Assembly: GCF_014982725.1 (NCBI RefSeq)
Contig: NZ_JADCJZ010000003.1
Coordinates: 248,001 to 312,000 of the forward strand
Direction of reading: 5' to 3'
Source of the DNA: Thermophilibacter gallinarum
GTDB taxonomy: Bacteria; Actinomycetota; Coriobacteriia; Coriobacteriales; Atopobiaceae
Length of the DNA: 64,000 nt
Position 1 is the first letter of the stretch. Every line of letters starts with the position of its first letter. Below are positions 44,532 to 53,273 of this stretch, in pieces. A model generated the notes under the pieces. The model worked only from the letters and a program-made list of their open reading frames with translations, was not told where the DNA came from and did not search any database. The position numbers were made by a program, and so were the translations under genes.

Positions 44532-44563
44532 AGGGAGGGAGGAGTGTTACCTCCCCCCTCCCT
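44532..44563 (-). promoter_or_regulatory. Intercistronic hairpin between mglB and mglA
   Basis: GGGAGGGAGGAG and CTCCCCCCTCCC flank TGTTAC and form a long stem. No T tract follows. Such hairpins usually protect the upstream binding-protein message and lower expression of downstream genes. Confidence 0.6.
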
Positions 44564-44602
44564 TGTGTGCTCCGTGTCAGCGGAATGACCTCATAGGCCC
44601 GA

Positions 44603-45895
44603 TTAGGCGAGCAGCGCGGTGTAGGAGGCGCCGTTGTCGGTCTTCACCATGTTGAAGGCGAAGCCGTCGTACTGATCGGGGTTGCCGAGACGGTTGGTGA
44701 TGTTGGCCTCGGTCTGGCCGTCGCCGCCGATGTACTCGACCGTGAGGTTGAGGAGGTCGTCGTACTTCTCGAGCAGCGGCTGGTAGGTGGAGGACAGGAA
44801 GTTGTCCGCCGCGTTGTAGATGTTCAGCCAGACGCTCTTGTTGGGGTGAGCGGACTCGTCGAGCTGGCTCTGCGCGGTGGCGTAGAGCGTGGTGGCGTCG
44901 AGGTAGGTCTCGTAGTTGTCCGCGGTGACGGCGATGTTCATCGCGTAGTAGGAGCGCTGGTCGGCGTTGTAGGTAAAGTCCTCGGCGGCGATGACGTTGC
45001 CGGCGTCGTCCTCGGTGCCGATGCCGGTGTCGATGTCGACGCCGTCAAAGACGTTGCGGAGCAGACGCAGGGTGAGGTAGGCCTGGACGGCGGGGTTCTG
45101 GGAGATGGTGCCCGCGTAGCCCTCGGCGATGGCCGCGACGGCGTCGGAGTTGGCGTCGTAGCCGAAGGTCGGGACGCCGTTGTCCTTGGACCAGGCGTTG
45201 AACATGGACATGCCCATGCCGTCGTTGTTGGAGACGATGACGTCGATCTGGTCGCCGAAGGAGGAGGACCAGGACTGGAGGGCGTTGCCCGCCGTGGCGG
45301 CGTCCCAGGTGGCGCCGGACTGGTTCTTCATCTCCTGCGAGGCGAGCTCGCGGATGATGTACTCCTTGCCGTCATCAGCGGTGACCTTGCCGTCGACGAC
45401 GAGGTCGGAGGAGCCGTCGGTGTTGGTGCCGACGGGGTCGGAGACGATGTTGCCGTCCTTCTCGACAGCGGTGCCGAGGGCCTTGCGGGTGCCGCGGGTA
45501 CGGGCGATGGAGTCGTTGTGACCGATGTCACCGACGGCGAGGACGTAGCCGATGATGCCGTCGCCGTTGCGGTCGAGCGAGGCGGCGTTCTTCTTGATGT
45601 AGTCAAGAACCATCTCGCCCTGGAGGTCGCCGCCCTGCGTGGCGTCGAAGCCGACGTAGTAGGTGTTCTCGTTGAAGTTCAGGGTGTCCATGTCGAGCTC
45701 GCCCGTGGTGGAGTTGGACGGCTGACGGTTGAAGAAGATGACGGGCTTGGCAGCGTTGCCGGTGGCAGCGGAGTCGCCGCCCTCCTCAGCGGGCTCCTCG
45801 GCGGTCTCGCCACCGCAGCCGACGAGCGCGACAGAGCCGGCACCCGCGAGACCGAGGCCGCACACCTTCACGAAGTTGCGACGAGTCAGATCCAT
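44603..45895 (-). CDS. mglB: Galactose/glucose-binding lipoprotein
   Basis: A 430-residue substrate-binding protein. The N terminus LTRRNFVKVCGLGLAGAG then VALVGC is a twin-arginine-like lipoprotein signal with acylated Cys27. An EF-hand-like loop DRNGDG lies at residues 108-113, matching the calcium site of E. coli MglB. It is much longer than MglB (309 mature residues) because of inserts such as residues 140-180. ATG at 45895 follows AAAGGA. First gene of mglBAC. Confidence 0.93.
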   Translation of the reverse strand: MDLTRRNFVKVCGLGLAGAGSVALVGCGGETAEEPAEEGGDSAATGNAAKPVIFFNRQPSNSTTGELDMDTLNFNENTYYVGFDATQGGDLQGEMVLDYIKKNAASLDRNGDGIIGYVLAVGDIGHNDSIARTRGTRKALGTAVEKDGNIVSDPVGTNTDGSSDLVVDGKVTADDGKEYIIRELASQEMKNQSGATWDAATAGNALQSWSSSFGDQIDVIVSNNDGMGMSMFNAWSKDNGVPTFGYDANSDAVAAIAEGYAGTISQNPAVQAYLTLRLLRNVFDGVDIDTGIGTEDDAGNVIAAEDFTYNADQRSYYAMNIAVTADNYETYLDATTLYATAQSQLDESAHPNKSVWLNIYNAADNFLSSTYQPLLEKYDDLLNLTVEYIGGDGQTEANITNRLGNPDQYDGFAFNMVKTDNGASYTALLA

Positions 45896-45956
45896 GGTAG
45901 GTTTCCTTTCCCCGTTTCCCCGGGCGCACGGCCATCCGCGCGCCCTTAACTTATGA

Positions 45957-45967
45957 GTACGTTAACA
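45957..45967. promoter_or_regulatory. Putative LacI/GalR-family operator upstream of mglB
   Basis: GTACGTTAACA, the reverse complement of TGTTAACGTAC, lies about 60 bp upstream of the mglB start and matches 11 bases of the galM/regulator site. Confidence 0.6.
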
Positions 45968-46111
45968 CCCGCCCTCGGGACGCCGGGGACGGAGCGCGGC
46001 GCTCATCGACCGACGGTCGGATGGGCGGCGTGAGCGGTTTACAAATCCTTCATATTGGAGGGGCGGCCTTCAACCCGAGGAGAAACCCCGGGGGACGCCC
46101 AGGAGCGGGGC

Positions 46112-47347
46112 CTACTCGTAGCGCTCGTCGAAGACGCGGCGGGTCTTCTTCTCGCTTCTCGGAAGGACGCCCAGCTCAACGACCTTGACCAGCGGCGTGA
46201 ACCCGATGCGGCGCTTGACCTCGGACGCCACGGCGTCGGCGGTGTCCAGGAAGTCCTGGGTTCCGTCGGTCTCGACGTAGATGCGCATGGTGTCGCGGCC
46301 CTCGAGGTGCGAGAGGCGGATCTGGTACTCGCTCGAGAGCGCCGGGAACGTCTGGAGGATCTCCTCGATCTGGCGCGGGAACACGTTGACGCCGTGGATC
46401 TTGACCATGTCGTCGGAGCGGCCCTGGAGCGCGTCGATGCGGGGGAAGAGGCTGCCGCAGGGGCATGCGCCCGGGATGATGCGGGAGAGGTCGTGGGTGC
46501 GGAAGCGGATGAGCGGCGCGCCCTCCTTGACGAGGGTGGTGATGACGATCTCGCCCCACTCCCCGTCCGGCAGCGGCTCGCCCGTGGCGGGGTCGACGAT
46601 CTCGATGTAGAGGAAGTCGTCCCAGTAGTGCATGCCGTCCTCGGCGTCGCAGGAGATGCCGATGCCCGGGCCGTAGACCTCGGTGAGGCCGTAGATGTCG
46701 TAGATCTGGATGCCGAGGCCCGCCTTCACGCGGTCGCGCATCTTCTCGCCCCAGCGCTCGGAGCCGATGACGCCCTTGGTGAGGGCGATCCGGTCGCGCA
46801 TGCCGCGCTTCTCGACCTCCTCGGCGAGCAGCAGCGCGTAGCTCGAGGTGGCACCGATGACCGTGGACTGCAGGTCGACCATGAACTGGAGCTGCTTCTC
46901 GGTGTTGCCGGGGCCCATCGGCACGACCATCGCGCCGAGCTTCTCGGCGCCTGCCTGGAAGCCGATGCCCGCGGTCCAGAGGCCGTAGCCGGGCGTGATC
47001 TGGATGCGGTCGTCGGCCGTGATGCCCGCCACCTCGTAGCAGCGCTTGAACTGCTCCGCCCAGTCGTCGACGTCCTTCGCGGTATAAGGAATGATGACCG
47101 GCGTGCCCGTGGTGCCGGAGCTTGAGTGGATGCGCACGATCTCTCGCTCGTCCACGGCGGAGACGCCGAGCGGGTAGCAGTTGCGGAGGTCCTCCTTCTC
47201 GGAGAACGGCAGCGCGAGAAAGTCCTCCTCGGTGAGGACCTCGGTGACGCCCGCCTCCTGGAGGCGTCGACCGAAGTAGTTGCCAGATGCCACGAGACGC
47301 TGGACCTGCTCGTTCACGAGCTTGAGCTGCGAAGGGCTGATGCGCAT
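46112..47347 (-). CDS. Phenylacetate-CoA ligase family protein
   Basis: A 411-residue adenylating enzyme of the PaaK type. The nucleotide motif SSSGTTGTPVI starts near residue 75; YGLTEVYGPGI and the C-terminal GRSDDMVKIHGVNVFPRQIE are conserved. Coupled to iorB and iorA it is most likely an aryl-acid CoA ligase that runs in reverse to make ATP from aryl-CoA. ATG at 47347 follows AGGAGG, 10 bp after iorB. Confidence 0.9.
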   Translation of the reverse strand: MRISPSQLKLVNEQVQRLVASGNYFGRRLQEAGVTEVLTEEDFLALPFSEKEDLRNCYPLGVSAVDEREIVRIHSSSGTTGTPVIIPYTAKDVDDWAEQFKRCYEVAGITADDRIQITPGYGLWTAGIGFQAGAEKLGAMVVPMGPGNTEKQLQFMVDLQSTVIGATSSYALLLAEEVEKRGMRDRIALTKGVIGSERWGEKMRDRVKAGLGIQIYDIYGLTEVYGPGIGISCDAEDGMHYWDDFLYIEIVDPATGEPLPDGEWGEIVITTLVKEGAPLIRFRTHDLSRIIPGACPCGSLFPRIDALQGRSDDMVKIHGVNVFPRQIEEILQTFPALSSEYQIRLSHLEGRDTMRIYVETDGTQDFLDTADAVASEVKRRIGFTPLVKVVELGVLPRSEKKTRRVFDERYE

Positions 47348-47357
47348 GGGATGCCTC

Positions 47358-47933
47358 CTAAAGGTTGAGGGCGGCAAGGTCGAGCTCGACGAATGCCGGC
47401 CGCACTGTCGCGCGCACGGCGTCGGCGAGGTCGTCCGCGGTGACGGGGCCAAGAGCGCCCGCGCGGGCGGCGGCGCCGAGAAGGACCACGTTCAGCGCCT
47501 TGGCCGTGCCGAGCGTGCGCTCGGCAGCGGCGGCGTCCACGACCACGAGGTTCTTCTCGCCCACCGCAGAGCGCAGGTAGGACATGATGGCGGGCAGGTC
47601 GTAGGCCGGGCCGCCCGTTGCCGCCGAGACCGGCACCACGGGCGCGTCGCTCGTGACAACCATGCCGTGCGCGCGCAGAAACGGAAGCTGGCGCGCGGCC
47701 TCGGCGGGCTCGAAGGCCACGATCGCATCGGCACGGCCGCGTCCGATGAGGGGCGAGTGCGCGCCGGCGCCGATGCGCACGTGGCTGAAGACGGAGCCGC
47801 CCCGCTGCGCCATGCCGATCGTCTCGGCGGTCTTGACGGGAAGGCCGCGCTCCATCGCGGCACGGGCGAGGAGCTTGGAGGCAAGGACGGCGCCCTGTCC
47901 GCCCACGCCGGCGAGAATGACGTTCGTGCTCAC
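47358..47933 (-). CDS. iorB: Indolepyruvate ferredoxin oxidoreductase, beta subunit
   Basis: A 191-residue gamma-type domain of 2-oxoacid oxidoreductases, starting NVILAGVGGQGAVLASKLLA, with AETIGMAQRGGSVFSHVRIG. With IorA it oxidatively decarboxylates aryl pyruvates to aryl-acetyl-CoA while reducing ferredoxin. The GTG start overlaps the iorA stop as GTGA. Confidence 0.94.
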   Translation of the reverse strand: MSTNVILAGVGGQGAVLASKLLARAAMERGLPVKTAETIGMAQRGGSVFSHVRIGAGAHSPLIGRGRADAIVAFEPAEAARQLPFLRAHGMVVTSDAPVVPVSAATGGPAYDLPAIMSYLRSAVGEKNLVVVDAAAAERTLGTAKALNVVLLGAAARAGALGPVTADDLADAVRATVRPAFVELDLAALNL

Positions 47934-49831
47934 AGGCGCTCACCTCCCGTGATGGCGTGCGTGGGACAGATCTGCTCGCAGAGCGTGCAGCCGGTGCACT
48001 GAGCGGCGTCGATGCGCACCTTGCCCGTCGTGGCGTCCGGCACGAGGGCGGGGCAGCCCAGCTCGCGCACGCAGCGCTGGCAGCCGACGCACTTCTCGGC
48101 ATCCACCGCGCTTGTGGTCTGCGGCTTGGCGAGAACCACGCACGGACTCCGGAAGATGATCGCCTTGACGCCCGGCTCGTCGGCGACGCGACGGACGGTC
48201 TCGACGGCGCGCTCGTGGTCGAGCGGGTCCACGGTCTCCACGGTGGTGAGTCCGATGGCGAGAAGGACGCGCTCGATGCTCACCTTCTCCACAACCTGTC
48301 CCATCATCGTGCGGCCCGTGCCGGGGTGCGGCTGATGGCCGGTCATGGCGGTGGTGGAGTTGTCGAGCACGACGAGCGTCATGTTGGCCTGGTTGTAGAA
48401 GGCGTTCACCACGCCGGTGATGCCGGAGGCGAAGAAGGTGGAGTCGCCGACGAAGGCGAAGGCAGCGGTGTCCGGCTCGACGTGCGTCACGCCCTGCGCG
48501 ATGTTGATGCCCGCGCCCATGCACAGGCACGTGTCCACCATGTCGAGCGGCTTGGCGTTGCCGAGCGTGTAGCAGCCAATGTCGCCGCAGAAGAGCGTCT
48601 TGCGGCCGCGCATGGCGCGCTTGACGGCATAGAAGCTCGCGCGGTGCGGGCAGCCGGCGCAGAGGACGGGGGGACGGATTGGGAGCGTGGGAGGCGCCGG
48701 AGGGTTCTTCTCCGTGCTCAAACAGTCCTCTTCGCACGGAGGCGCCACTGGCGCCTCCGGCTCATGCGGAACTGCGCGCGGAGAAGAACCCTCCGGCTCT
48801 CGTCCCAGGAACCGGTCCAGCGCGCGGCCGACTGACTCGACGGTATTCTCTCCCGACGGCTGGATGTCGCCGGTAAGCTTTCCGCGGATTTTGACTCGCA
48901 GGCCGCGGCGGCCGCAGGTCGCCACCAGGGCGCGCTCGATCACGGGGTCGAGCTCCTCCACGCAGAGGACCTCGTCAAGGCCGTCGAGAAACGCGGCGGC
49001 GAGGTCTTCCGGGAAGGGATACGGCGTGGCCACGCGCAGAACGCGGACGTCGTCCCCCTCGCCCAGGTTCTCCGCGACGTAGGTCGCGCTGATGCCATGC
49101 GTGGCGACGCCGAGGCGCGGGCGCGCGGCGGGCCCCGCCGTCTGCGTCACGGTGTTTCTCGCGTAGCCGGAGAGACGCGTCGCGAGCTCCGCGTCGCGCG
49201 CCTCGATGGCGGCGTGGGCGCGCACGGAGAGCGCGGGGAAGATGACCCAGCGGGACGGGTCGCGCACAAAGCCCTCGGGCTCGCGGCGCTCCCACACATC
49301 CGGGTCCGCCACCTCGACGTCCTCGTAGCCGTGGTCCACGCGCGTGGTGGGCCGCACGATCACGGGGCAGCCCAGCTCCTCGGAGAGGTCGAAGGCCTCC
49401 CCCATCATCTGGTAGGCCTCGCTCGGGCTGGAGGGGTCGAGGATCGGCAGCTTGGCGTAGGCGGCAAAGGTGCGCGTGTCCTGCTCGGTCTGGGACGAGA
49501 TGGGACCGGGGTCGTCGGCCACGAGGACCACCAGACCGCCCTTGACACCGATGTAGGAGAGGCTCATGAGCGGGTCGGAGGCGACGTTCAGGCCCACCTG
49601 CTTCATCGTCACGAGCGCTCGGGCCCCGGCATAGGCCGCGCCGGCCGCCACCTCGAGCGCCGCCTTCTCGTTCACGGACCACTCCACGTAGACGCCCTCG
49701 CCGCGACGCCCTGCCACGGCCTCAAGGACCTCGGTCGACGGCGTGCCCGGGTAGCCGGCCACCACGTTCACGCCCGCGGCGAGCGCGCCCACGGCCATGG
49801 CCTCGTTGCCCATCAGAAACTCTCTGTGCAT
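47930..49831 (-). CDS. iorA: Indolepyruvate ferredoxin oxidoreductase, alpha subunit, with palindromic insert
   Basis: A 633-residue IorA. N-terminal pyrimidine-binding region (GNEAMAVGALAAGVNVVAGY), a TPP-binding region with CAGCPHRASFYAVKRA and the GDIGCYTLG motif, and a C-terminal two-cluster ferredoxin domain (KCVGCQRCV and QCTGCTLCEQICP). Residues about 345-379 are an unusual Pro/Glu-rich linker encoded by palindromic element B5. ATG at 49831 follows GAGGGAGG. First gene of iorA-iorB-ligase. Confidence 0.95.
   Translation of the reverse strand: MHREFLMGNEAMAVGALAAGVNVVAGYPGTPSTEVLEAVAGRRGEGVYVEWSVNEKAALEVAAGAAYAGARALVTMKQVGLNVASDPLMSLSYIGVKGGLVVLVADDPGPISSQTEQDTRTFAAYAKLPILDPSSPSEAYQMMGEAFDLSEELGCPVIVRPTTRVDHGYEDVEVADPDVWERREPEGFVRDPSRWVIFPALSVRAHAAIEARDAELATRLSGYARNTVTQTAGPAARPRLGVATHGISATYVAENLGEGDDVRVLRVATPYPFPEDLAAAFLDGLDEVLCVEELDPVIERALVATCGRRGLRVKIRGKLTGDIQPSGENTVESVGRALDRFLGREPEGSSPRAVPHEPEAPVAPPCEEDCLSTEKNPPAPPTLPIRPPVLCAGCPHRASFYAVKRAMRGRKTLFCGDIGCYTLGNAKPLDMVDTCLCMGAGINIAQGVTHVEPDTAAFAFVGDSTFFASGITGVVNAFYNQANMTLVVLDNSTTAMTGHQPHPGTGRTMMGQVVEKVSIERVLLAIGLTTVETVDPLDHERAVETVRRVADEPGVKAIIFRSPCVVLAKPQTTSAVDAEKCVGCQRCVRELGCPALVPDATTGKVRIDAAQCTGCTLCEQICPTHAITGGERL
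48696..48797. repeat. Palindromic element B5 inside iorA
   Basis: A 102-bp (34-codon) element. An 18-bp perfect outer stem GCCGGAGGGTTCTTCTCC (48696-48713 with 48780-48797) surrounds a 9-bp inner stem (48738-48746 with 48750-48758). The unpaired parts CGTGCTCAAACAG, TCCTCTTCGCACGGAGGCG and GGCTCATGCGGAACT are nearly identical to B1 at 24.5 kb. Confidence 0.85.
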
Positions 49832-49905
49832 ACTGACCTCCCTCGTTGCGCCGCACTTTAGCAGAGCAAAGCAGCCTCTGGCCGACCCGTCGCAAACCGG
49901 TAACG

Positions 49906-50020
49906 CTTTTTTGGGACGGGTTCAAACGCGCTGCTCGTTTGGGACGGGCCTGAAGCCGGCGCGACGCCCCGCTGGTTGGACCCGTCCCAGAAAAGCTGCA
50001 AGAATAAACCCGTCCCCAAA
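49906..50020. repeat. GGGACGGG inverted array
   Basis: GGGACGGG at 49913-49920 and 49941-49948 (28 bp apart) faces CCCGTCCC at 49981-49988 and 50009-50016 (28 bp apart). It lies in the divergent gap between iorA and tcdA. Confidence 0.75.
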
Positions 50021-50037
50021 TTGCAGAGGAGGGTGGC

Positions 50038-50763
50038 GTGGCAGAGACGGCTACGGACAGGCTGAGGCTCGTCATCGGCGACGAGGGGCTGGCGCGGCTG
50101 GGCGAGGCCCACGTGGCCGTGATCGGTCTCGGCGGCGTGGGATCCTCCTGCGCGGAGGCGCTGGTCCGAGGCGGCGTGGGACACCTCGTACTCCTGGACC
50201 GCGACGTGGTGGCGCCGAGCAACCTCAACCGCCAGGCGCTCGCGTTCACGAGCACCATCGGCCGCCCCAAGGCCGAGGTCATGCGCGCCATGGCGCTCGA
50301 CATCAACCCCGAGGCGGACGTCACCGCCGTGACTGCGTTCCTCGACAAGGACGCCCTGCCCGAGCAGATGGACGCCCTCGGCCACCTCGACTACGTGGTG
50401 GACGCCATCGACACCGTGGCGCAAAAGCTGCGCCTGGCCGCCTGGTGCCAGGAGCGCGGCGTCCCCGAGCTCTCCGCGATGGGCGGCGCCAACAAGCTCG
50501 ACCCCTGCCGCCTGCGCTTCGCCGCCATCGAGGACACCGTCAACTGCCCGCTCGCGCGCGTCATGCGAAAGGAGTGCCGCCGCCGAGGCATCCGCGGCCT
50601 GCGCGTGCTCTTCTCGGACGAGAAGCCGGTCCGCATGGAGCGCATCTCAGACGAGCAGTGGCTGCGCGAGGGGTCGCTCCTGGGCACGATGAGCTACCTG
50701 CCCCCCATCATGGGCCAGATGCTCGCCAGCCGCGTGATTCGCGACCTTCTGGGGTGGGCGTGA
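50038..50763 (+). CDS. tcdA: tRNA threonylcarbamoyladenosine dehydratase (TcdA/CsdL-like)
   Basis: A 241-residue ThiF/E1-like enzyme. The ATP-binding VAVIGLGGVGSSCAEALVRGG lies at about residues 26-46 and DRDVVAPSNLNRQ follows. It cyclises t6A at tRNA position 37. GTG at 50038 has GGAGGGTGG upstream; it stands alone after a repeat array. Length matches TcdA (about 240-270). Confidence 0.9.
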   Translation: MAETATDRLRLVIGDEGLARLGEAHVAVIGLGGVGSSCAEALVRGGVGHLVLLDRDVVAPSNLNRQALAFTSTIGRPKAEVMRAMALDINPEADVTAVTAFLDKDALPEQMDALGHLDYVVDAIDTVAQKLRLAAWCQERGVPELSAMGGANKLDPCRLRFAAIEDTVNCPLARVMRKECRRRGIRGLRVLFSDEKPVRMERISDEQWLREGSLLGTMSYLPPIMGQMLASRVIRDLLGWA

Positions 50764-50916
50764 CGCAAGCCGCGTGCGACAGAACCCTCCGGGGCATCTG
50801 TCGCGCAGGGGCGTCCGCCACAAAATCACCGCTTACGCGCGACGTGGAAAGTTGGTAGGGCAGCTCCTCGCATTCGCCCGCCATCGCGGGTCCCGTCGAG
50901 AAAGGTCTACCCTCCC

Positions 50917-51420
50917 ATGCCCACCAACAAGCGCGAGAGCCTCATCTTCACCGTCATCATGTGCTTCTGCATGGTGCTCTGGATGTCCTGCTACAACGTC
51001 GCCCGCGTGAACGACTGGGAGCTCGGCCTTCCCACACTCGCCGACGCATGGCTCGGCTTCCCGCCGGCCTACGTGGTGGCGATGCTGCTGGACGTTCTTC
51101 TCGCCAGCCGGTTTGCCAAGTGGTTTGCGTTCCGCTTCCTGGTGACTCCCGGCAAGAGCGGCCGCCTTGCGATCGCGCTGGCCATCAGCACGATGATGGT
51201 CTTTCCCATGGTGCTCTTCATGTCGCTCTACGGCGCGCTCGAGGCATTCACGCACGCGGGCGATCCCGCCATGATCCTGCCCACGTGGATCGCCAATATC
51301 CCGTGGAATTTCATCGCCGCGCTGCCGTGGAACCTGCTTGTCGCGGGTCCCGTCTCGCGCTGGGTCTTTCGCCGCGCCTTCCCCGAAGGCACGGTGCTCG
51401 CCGAGCCTGCATCCGCCTAG
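50917..51420 (+). CDS. DUF2798-like integral membrane protein
   Basis: A 167-residue membrane protein with four predicted spans in two similar halves, each starting with a hydrophobic stretch after a basic segment (TNKRESLIFTVIMCFCMVLW and GRLAIALAISTMMVFPMVLF). This resembles DUF2798 proteins of unknown function. Its stop overlaps the rlmA stop tail to tail. Confidence 0.75.
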   Translation: MPTNKRESLIFTVIMCFCMVLWMSCYNVARVNDWELGLPTLADAWLGFPPAYVVAMLLDVLLASRFAKWFAFRFLVTPGKSGRLAIALAISTMMVFPMVLFMSLYGALEAFTHAGDPAMILPTWIANIPWNFIAALPWNLLVAGPVSRWVFRRAFPEGTVLAEPASA

Positions 51421-52280
51421 AGGCGGGCGGCTTGATCAAACGTCCCCACCAGGATCTCCGCCTCCATGGTGAGCGTATCGACTGACGTCCAGTCGAGAGT
51501 CGAGCCGTCGATCCCAAACATGATCGGTGACATCTCAACCGCTGCGGCGAGCTGCTCTTGCGTCATGCGGATCGTGGAGGTTACCACGCGCCTCTCCCGT
51601 ATCCCGCAAATATCGGAGAGGTGCCGGATCACCCGCTCGTTTGAGTAATCTCCTCGCTCAGGCGCCTTGTCGCTGACCCGCTCACGAATCTCACGAAAGT
51701 GGTTTGGGGTCGGCACCACCTTGATGAGAAAGCCGCCGGGCTTGAGCGCACGCTGGAATTCCCCATAGTTTGCCGGCGAGAAGATGTTGAGGACGCAGCT
51801 CGCACAGTGGTCGCGCAGGGGAATCGCGGCTAAGTCTGCCACGAGCCATGCAACGGAGCCCTCGCGGTCCGCACCTGCGGCGAGGCGAACGGCATCTTTG
51901 GAGATATCACACGAGAAGAGCCGGATCGGCGGCACGAAACGCTCCGCCAAACGGCTCGAGAAGAAACCCTCGCCGCAGCCCGCATCGACAACGACGCCCT
52001 CGATGTCGAGTGAAACCATGATGTCGCACAGCTCGGCAGCGAGCGCATCGTACAGCCCGCTTGAAAAGACCGCGCGTCGGCTGAGAAACGAGTCCCGATC
52101 ATACGGTCCCGCCGCCTTGTGATGCGCAAGCAGGTTAACGTACCCCTGGCGACCCAAATCGAAGCAATGGTTGCGTACGCAACGCAAGGACGTCCCGGAC
52201 AAGCTCAGCGGCTCCCCGCAGACAGGACACGCTAGGACATCCTCGCAATTCGCGAAGGGTTTCGTTGTTTCGGCACCCAT
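51417..52280 (-). CDS. rlmA: 23S rRNA (guanine-N1) methyltransferase, RlmA type
   Basis: A 287-residue enzyme. An N-terminal zinc finger (Cys18, Cys21, Cys34, Cys39) is followed by CFDLGRQGYVNLL, typical of RlmA, and then the SAM-binding VVDAGCGEGFFSSRLAERF. It methylates G745 or G748 of 23S rRNA. In some bacteria the RlmA(II) form affects tylosin sensitivity. ATG at 52280 follows AAAGGGAGGG. Base composition is visibly lower in G+C than its neighbours, suggesting recent transfer. Confidence 0.9.
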   Translation of the reverse strand: MGAETTKPFANCEDVLACPVCGEPLSLSGTSLRCVRNHCFDLGRQGYVNLLAHHKAAGPYDRDSFLSRRAVFSSGLYDALAAELCDIMVSLDIEGVVVDAGCGEGFFSSRLAERFVPPIRLFSCDISKDAVRLAAGADREGSVAWLVADLAAIPLRDHCASCVLNIFSPANYGEFQRALKPGGFLIKVVPTPNHFREIRERVSDKAPERGDYSNERVIRHLSDICGIRERRVVTSTIRMTQEQLAAAVEMSPIMFGIDGSTLDWTSVDTLTMEAEILVGTFDQAARL

Positions 52281-52316
52281 TGCCCTCCCTTTCATGCAGC
52301 GTACCCGCGCACTAGT

Positions 52317-53273
52317 TTAATCGCTGTGGGCATGTCGCGCGAAAAGCGACGGCACTTGAGCAAGGCACACGCCCGCGAGAATCACCGCCACGCCCAGCCA
52401 CTCGACGACGCCGAGCGGCTCACCGAGCACGACCATGGCGATGAGAAGACCTGCGGGGAGCTCCGCCGCGGCCATGACGGTGGAGAGGCCGGCGGGCAGG
52501 TGCGGCGACCCCAGGCCAAAGAGCAGCACCGGGCACATGAGGCCGAAGAAGCCCGCGACCGCGGCAAAGGGCAGGATGCCCTGGAAGACGACGCCTGACA
52601 CCAGGTAGTCCGGGCATGCGGTGAGCGACATGACGCCCGCCCCCAGGCACACGAAGAGGCCGCGCTGCTCGTTGGAGCAGGGAGCCTTCACCTTGCCGGA
52701 GAGCGTCACGAAGAGCGAGCAGGTCACGGCGGCGGCGAGCGCGCAGAGGAGGGCCACCGGGTCGTAGCCCGCAAGCCCCGTCCTGTAGACGCCGCTCGCG
52801 AACACGGTGCCGAGCACGATGACCGCCGCCGAGGCGACCTCCACGGGGCGCGGGGGCCGACGCGTCGCGATGGTCTGCCAGACGAGCCCCATCCACGTGA
52901 ACTGGAAGAGCAGCGTGAGCGCCACCGGTGCGGGCAGCACGCTCATGGCGTAGCAGTACAGGATGGAAGTGGTGCAGGTGAGGGCGCCGAGCCCCATGAG
53001 TTCGAGCGCCTGCTTGCCAGAAAGACGCTGCCAGCGCCCACCGCGCAGACGGCCGAGAAGCACCGCGAGCCCGAAGAACAGGAAGCCGAACCACGCCTGG
53101 CTCGCCACCACCTGCGCGGAGGTGATGCCCGCCGCGTAGGCGAGCTTGTAGGTGGTCGCCATCGCCCCGTAGCAGGCGCCGCCCGCGAACACCTGGAGCG
53201 CCGCCACCGCCCGGCGGCGTCCCGAGGGCGCCATCCCCGCAGACGGCATCGGCCGATCGATCACGTTTTCCAT
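52317..53273 (-). CDS. EamA/DMT-family transporter
   Basis: A 318-residue permease with ten hydrophobic segments in two EamA repeats. ITSAQVVASQAWFGFLFFGL is in the first and VMAAAELPAGLLIAMVVLGE in the second. It probably exports a small metabolite or amino acid; substrate unknown. ATG at 53273 follows GAGAGGAGGGG. A terminator-like hairpin lies in its 5' leader. Confidence 0.88.
   Translation of the reverse strand: MENVIDRPMPSAGMAPSGRRRAVAALQVFAGGACYGAMATTYKLAYAAGITSAQVVASQAWFGFLFFGLAVLLGRLRGGRWQRLSGKQALELMGLGALTCTTSILYCYAMSVLPAPVALTLLFQFTWMGLVWQTIATRRPPRPVEVASAAVIVLGTVFASGVYRTGLAGYDPVALLCALAAAVTCSLFVTLSGKVKAPCSNEQRGLFVCLGAGVMSLTACPDYLVSGVVFQGILPFAAVAGFFGLMCPVLLFGLGSPHLPAGLSTVMAAAELPAGLLIAMVVLGEPLGVVEWLGVAVILAGVCLAQVPSLFARHAHSD

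Noticed and set aside
52128-52139. Third sugar-regulon operator (GGTTAACGTACC)
   Set aside because: It lies inside the rlmA coding region and not near a promoter; most likely chance.
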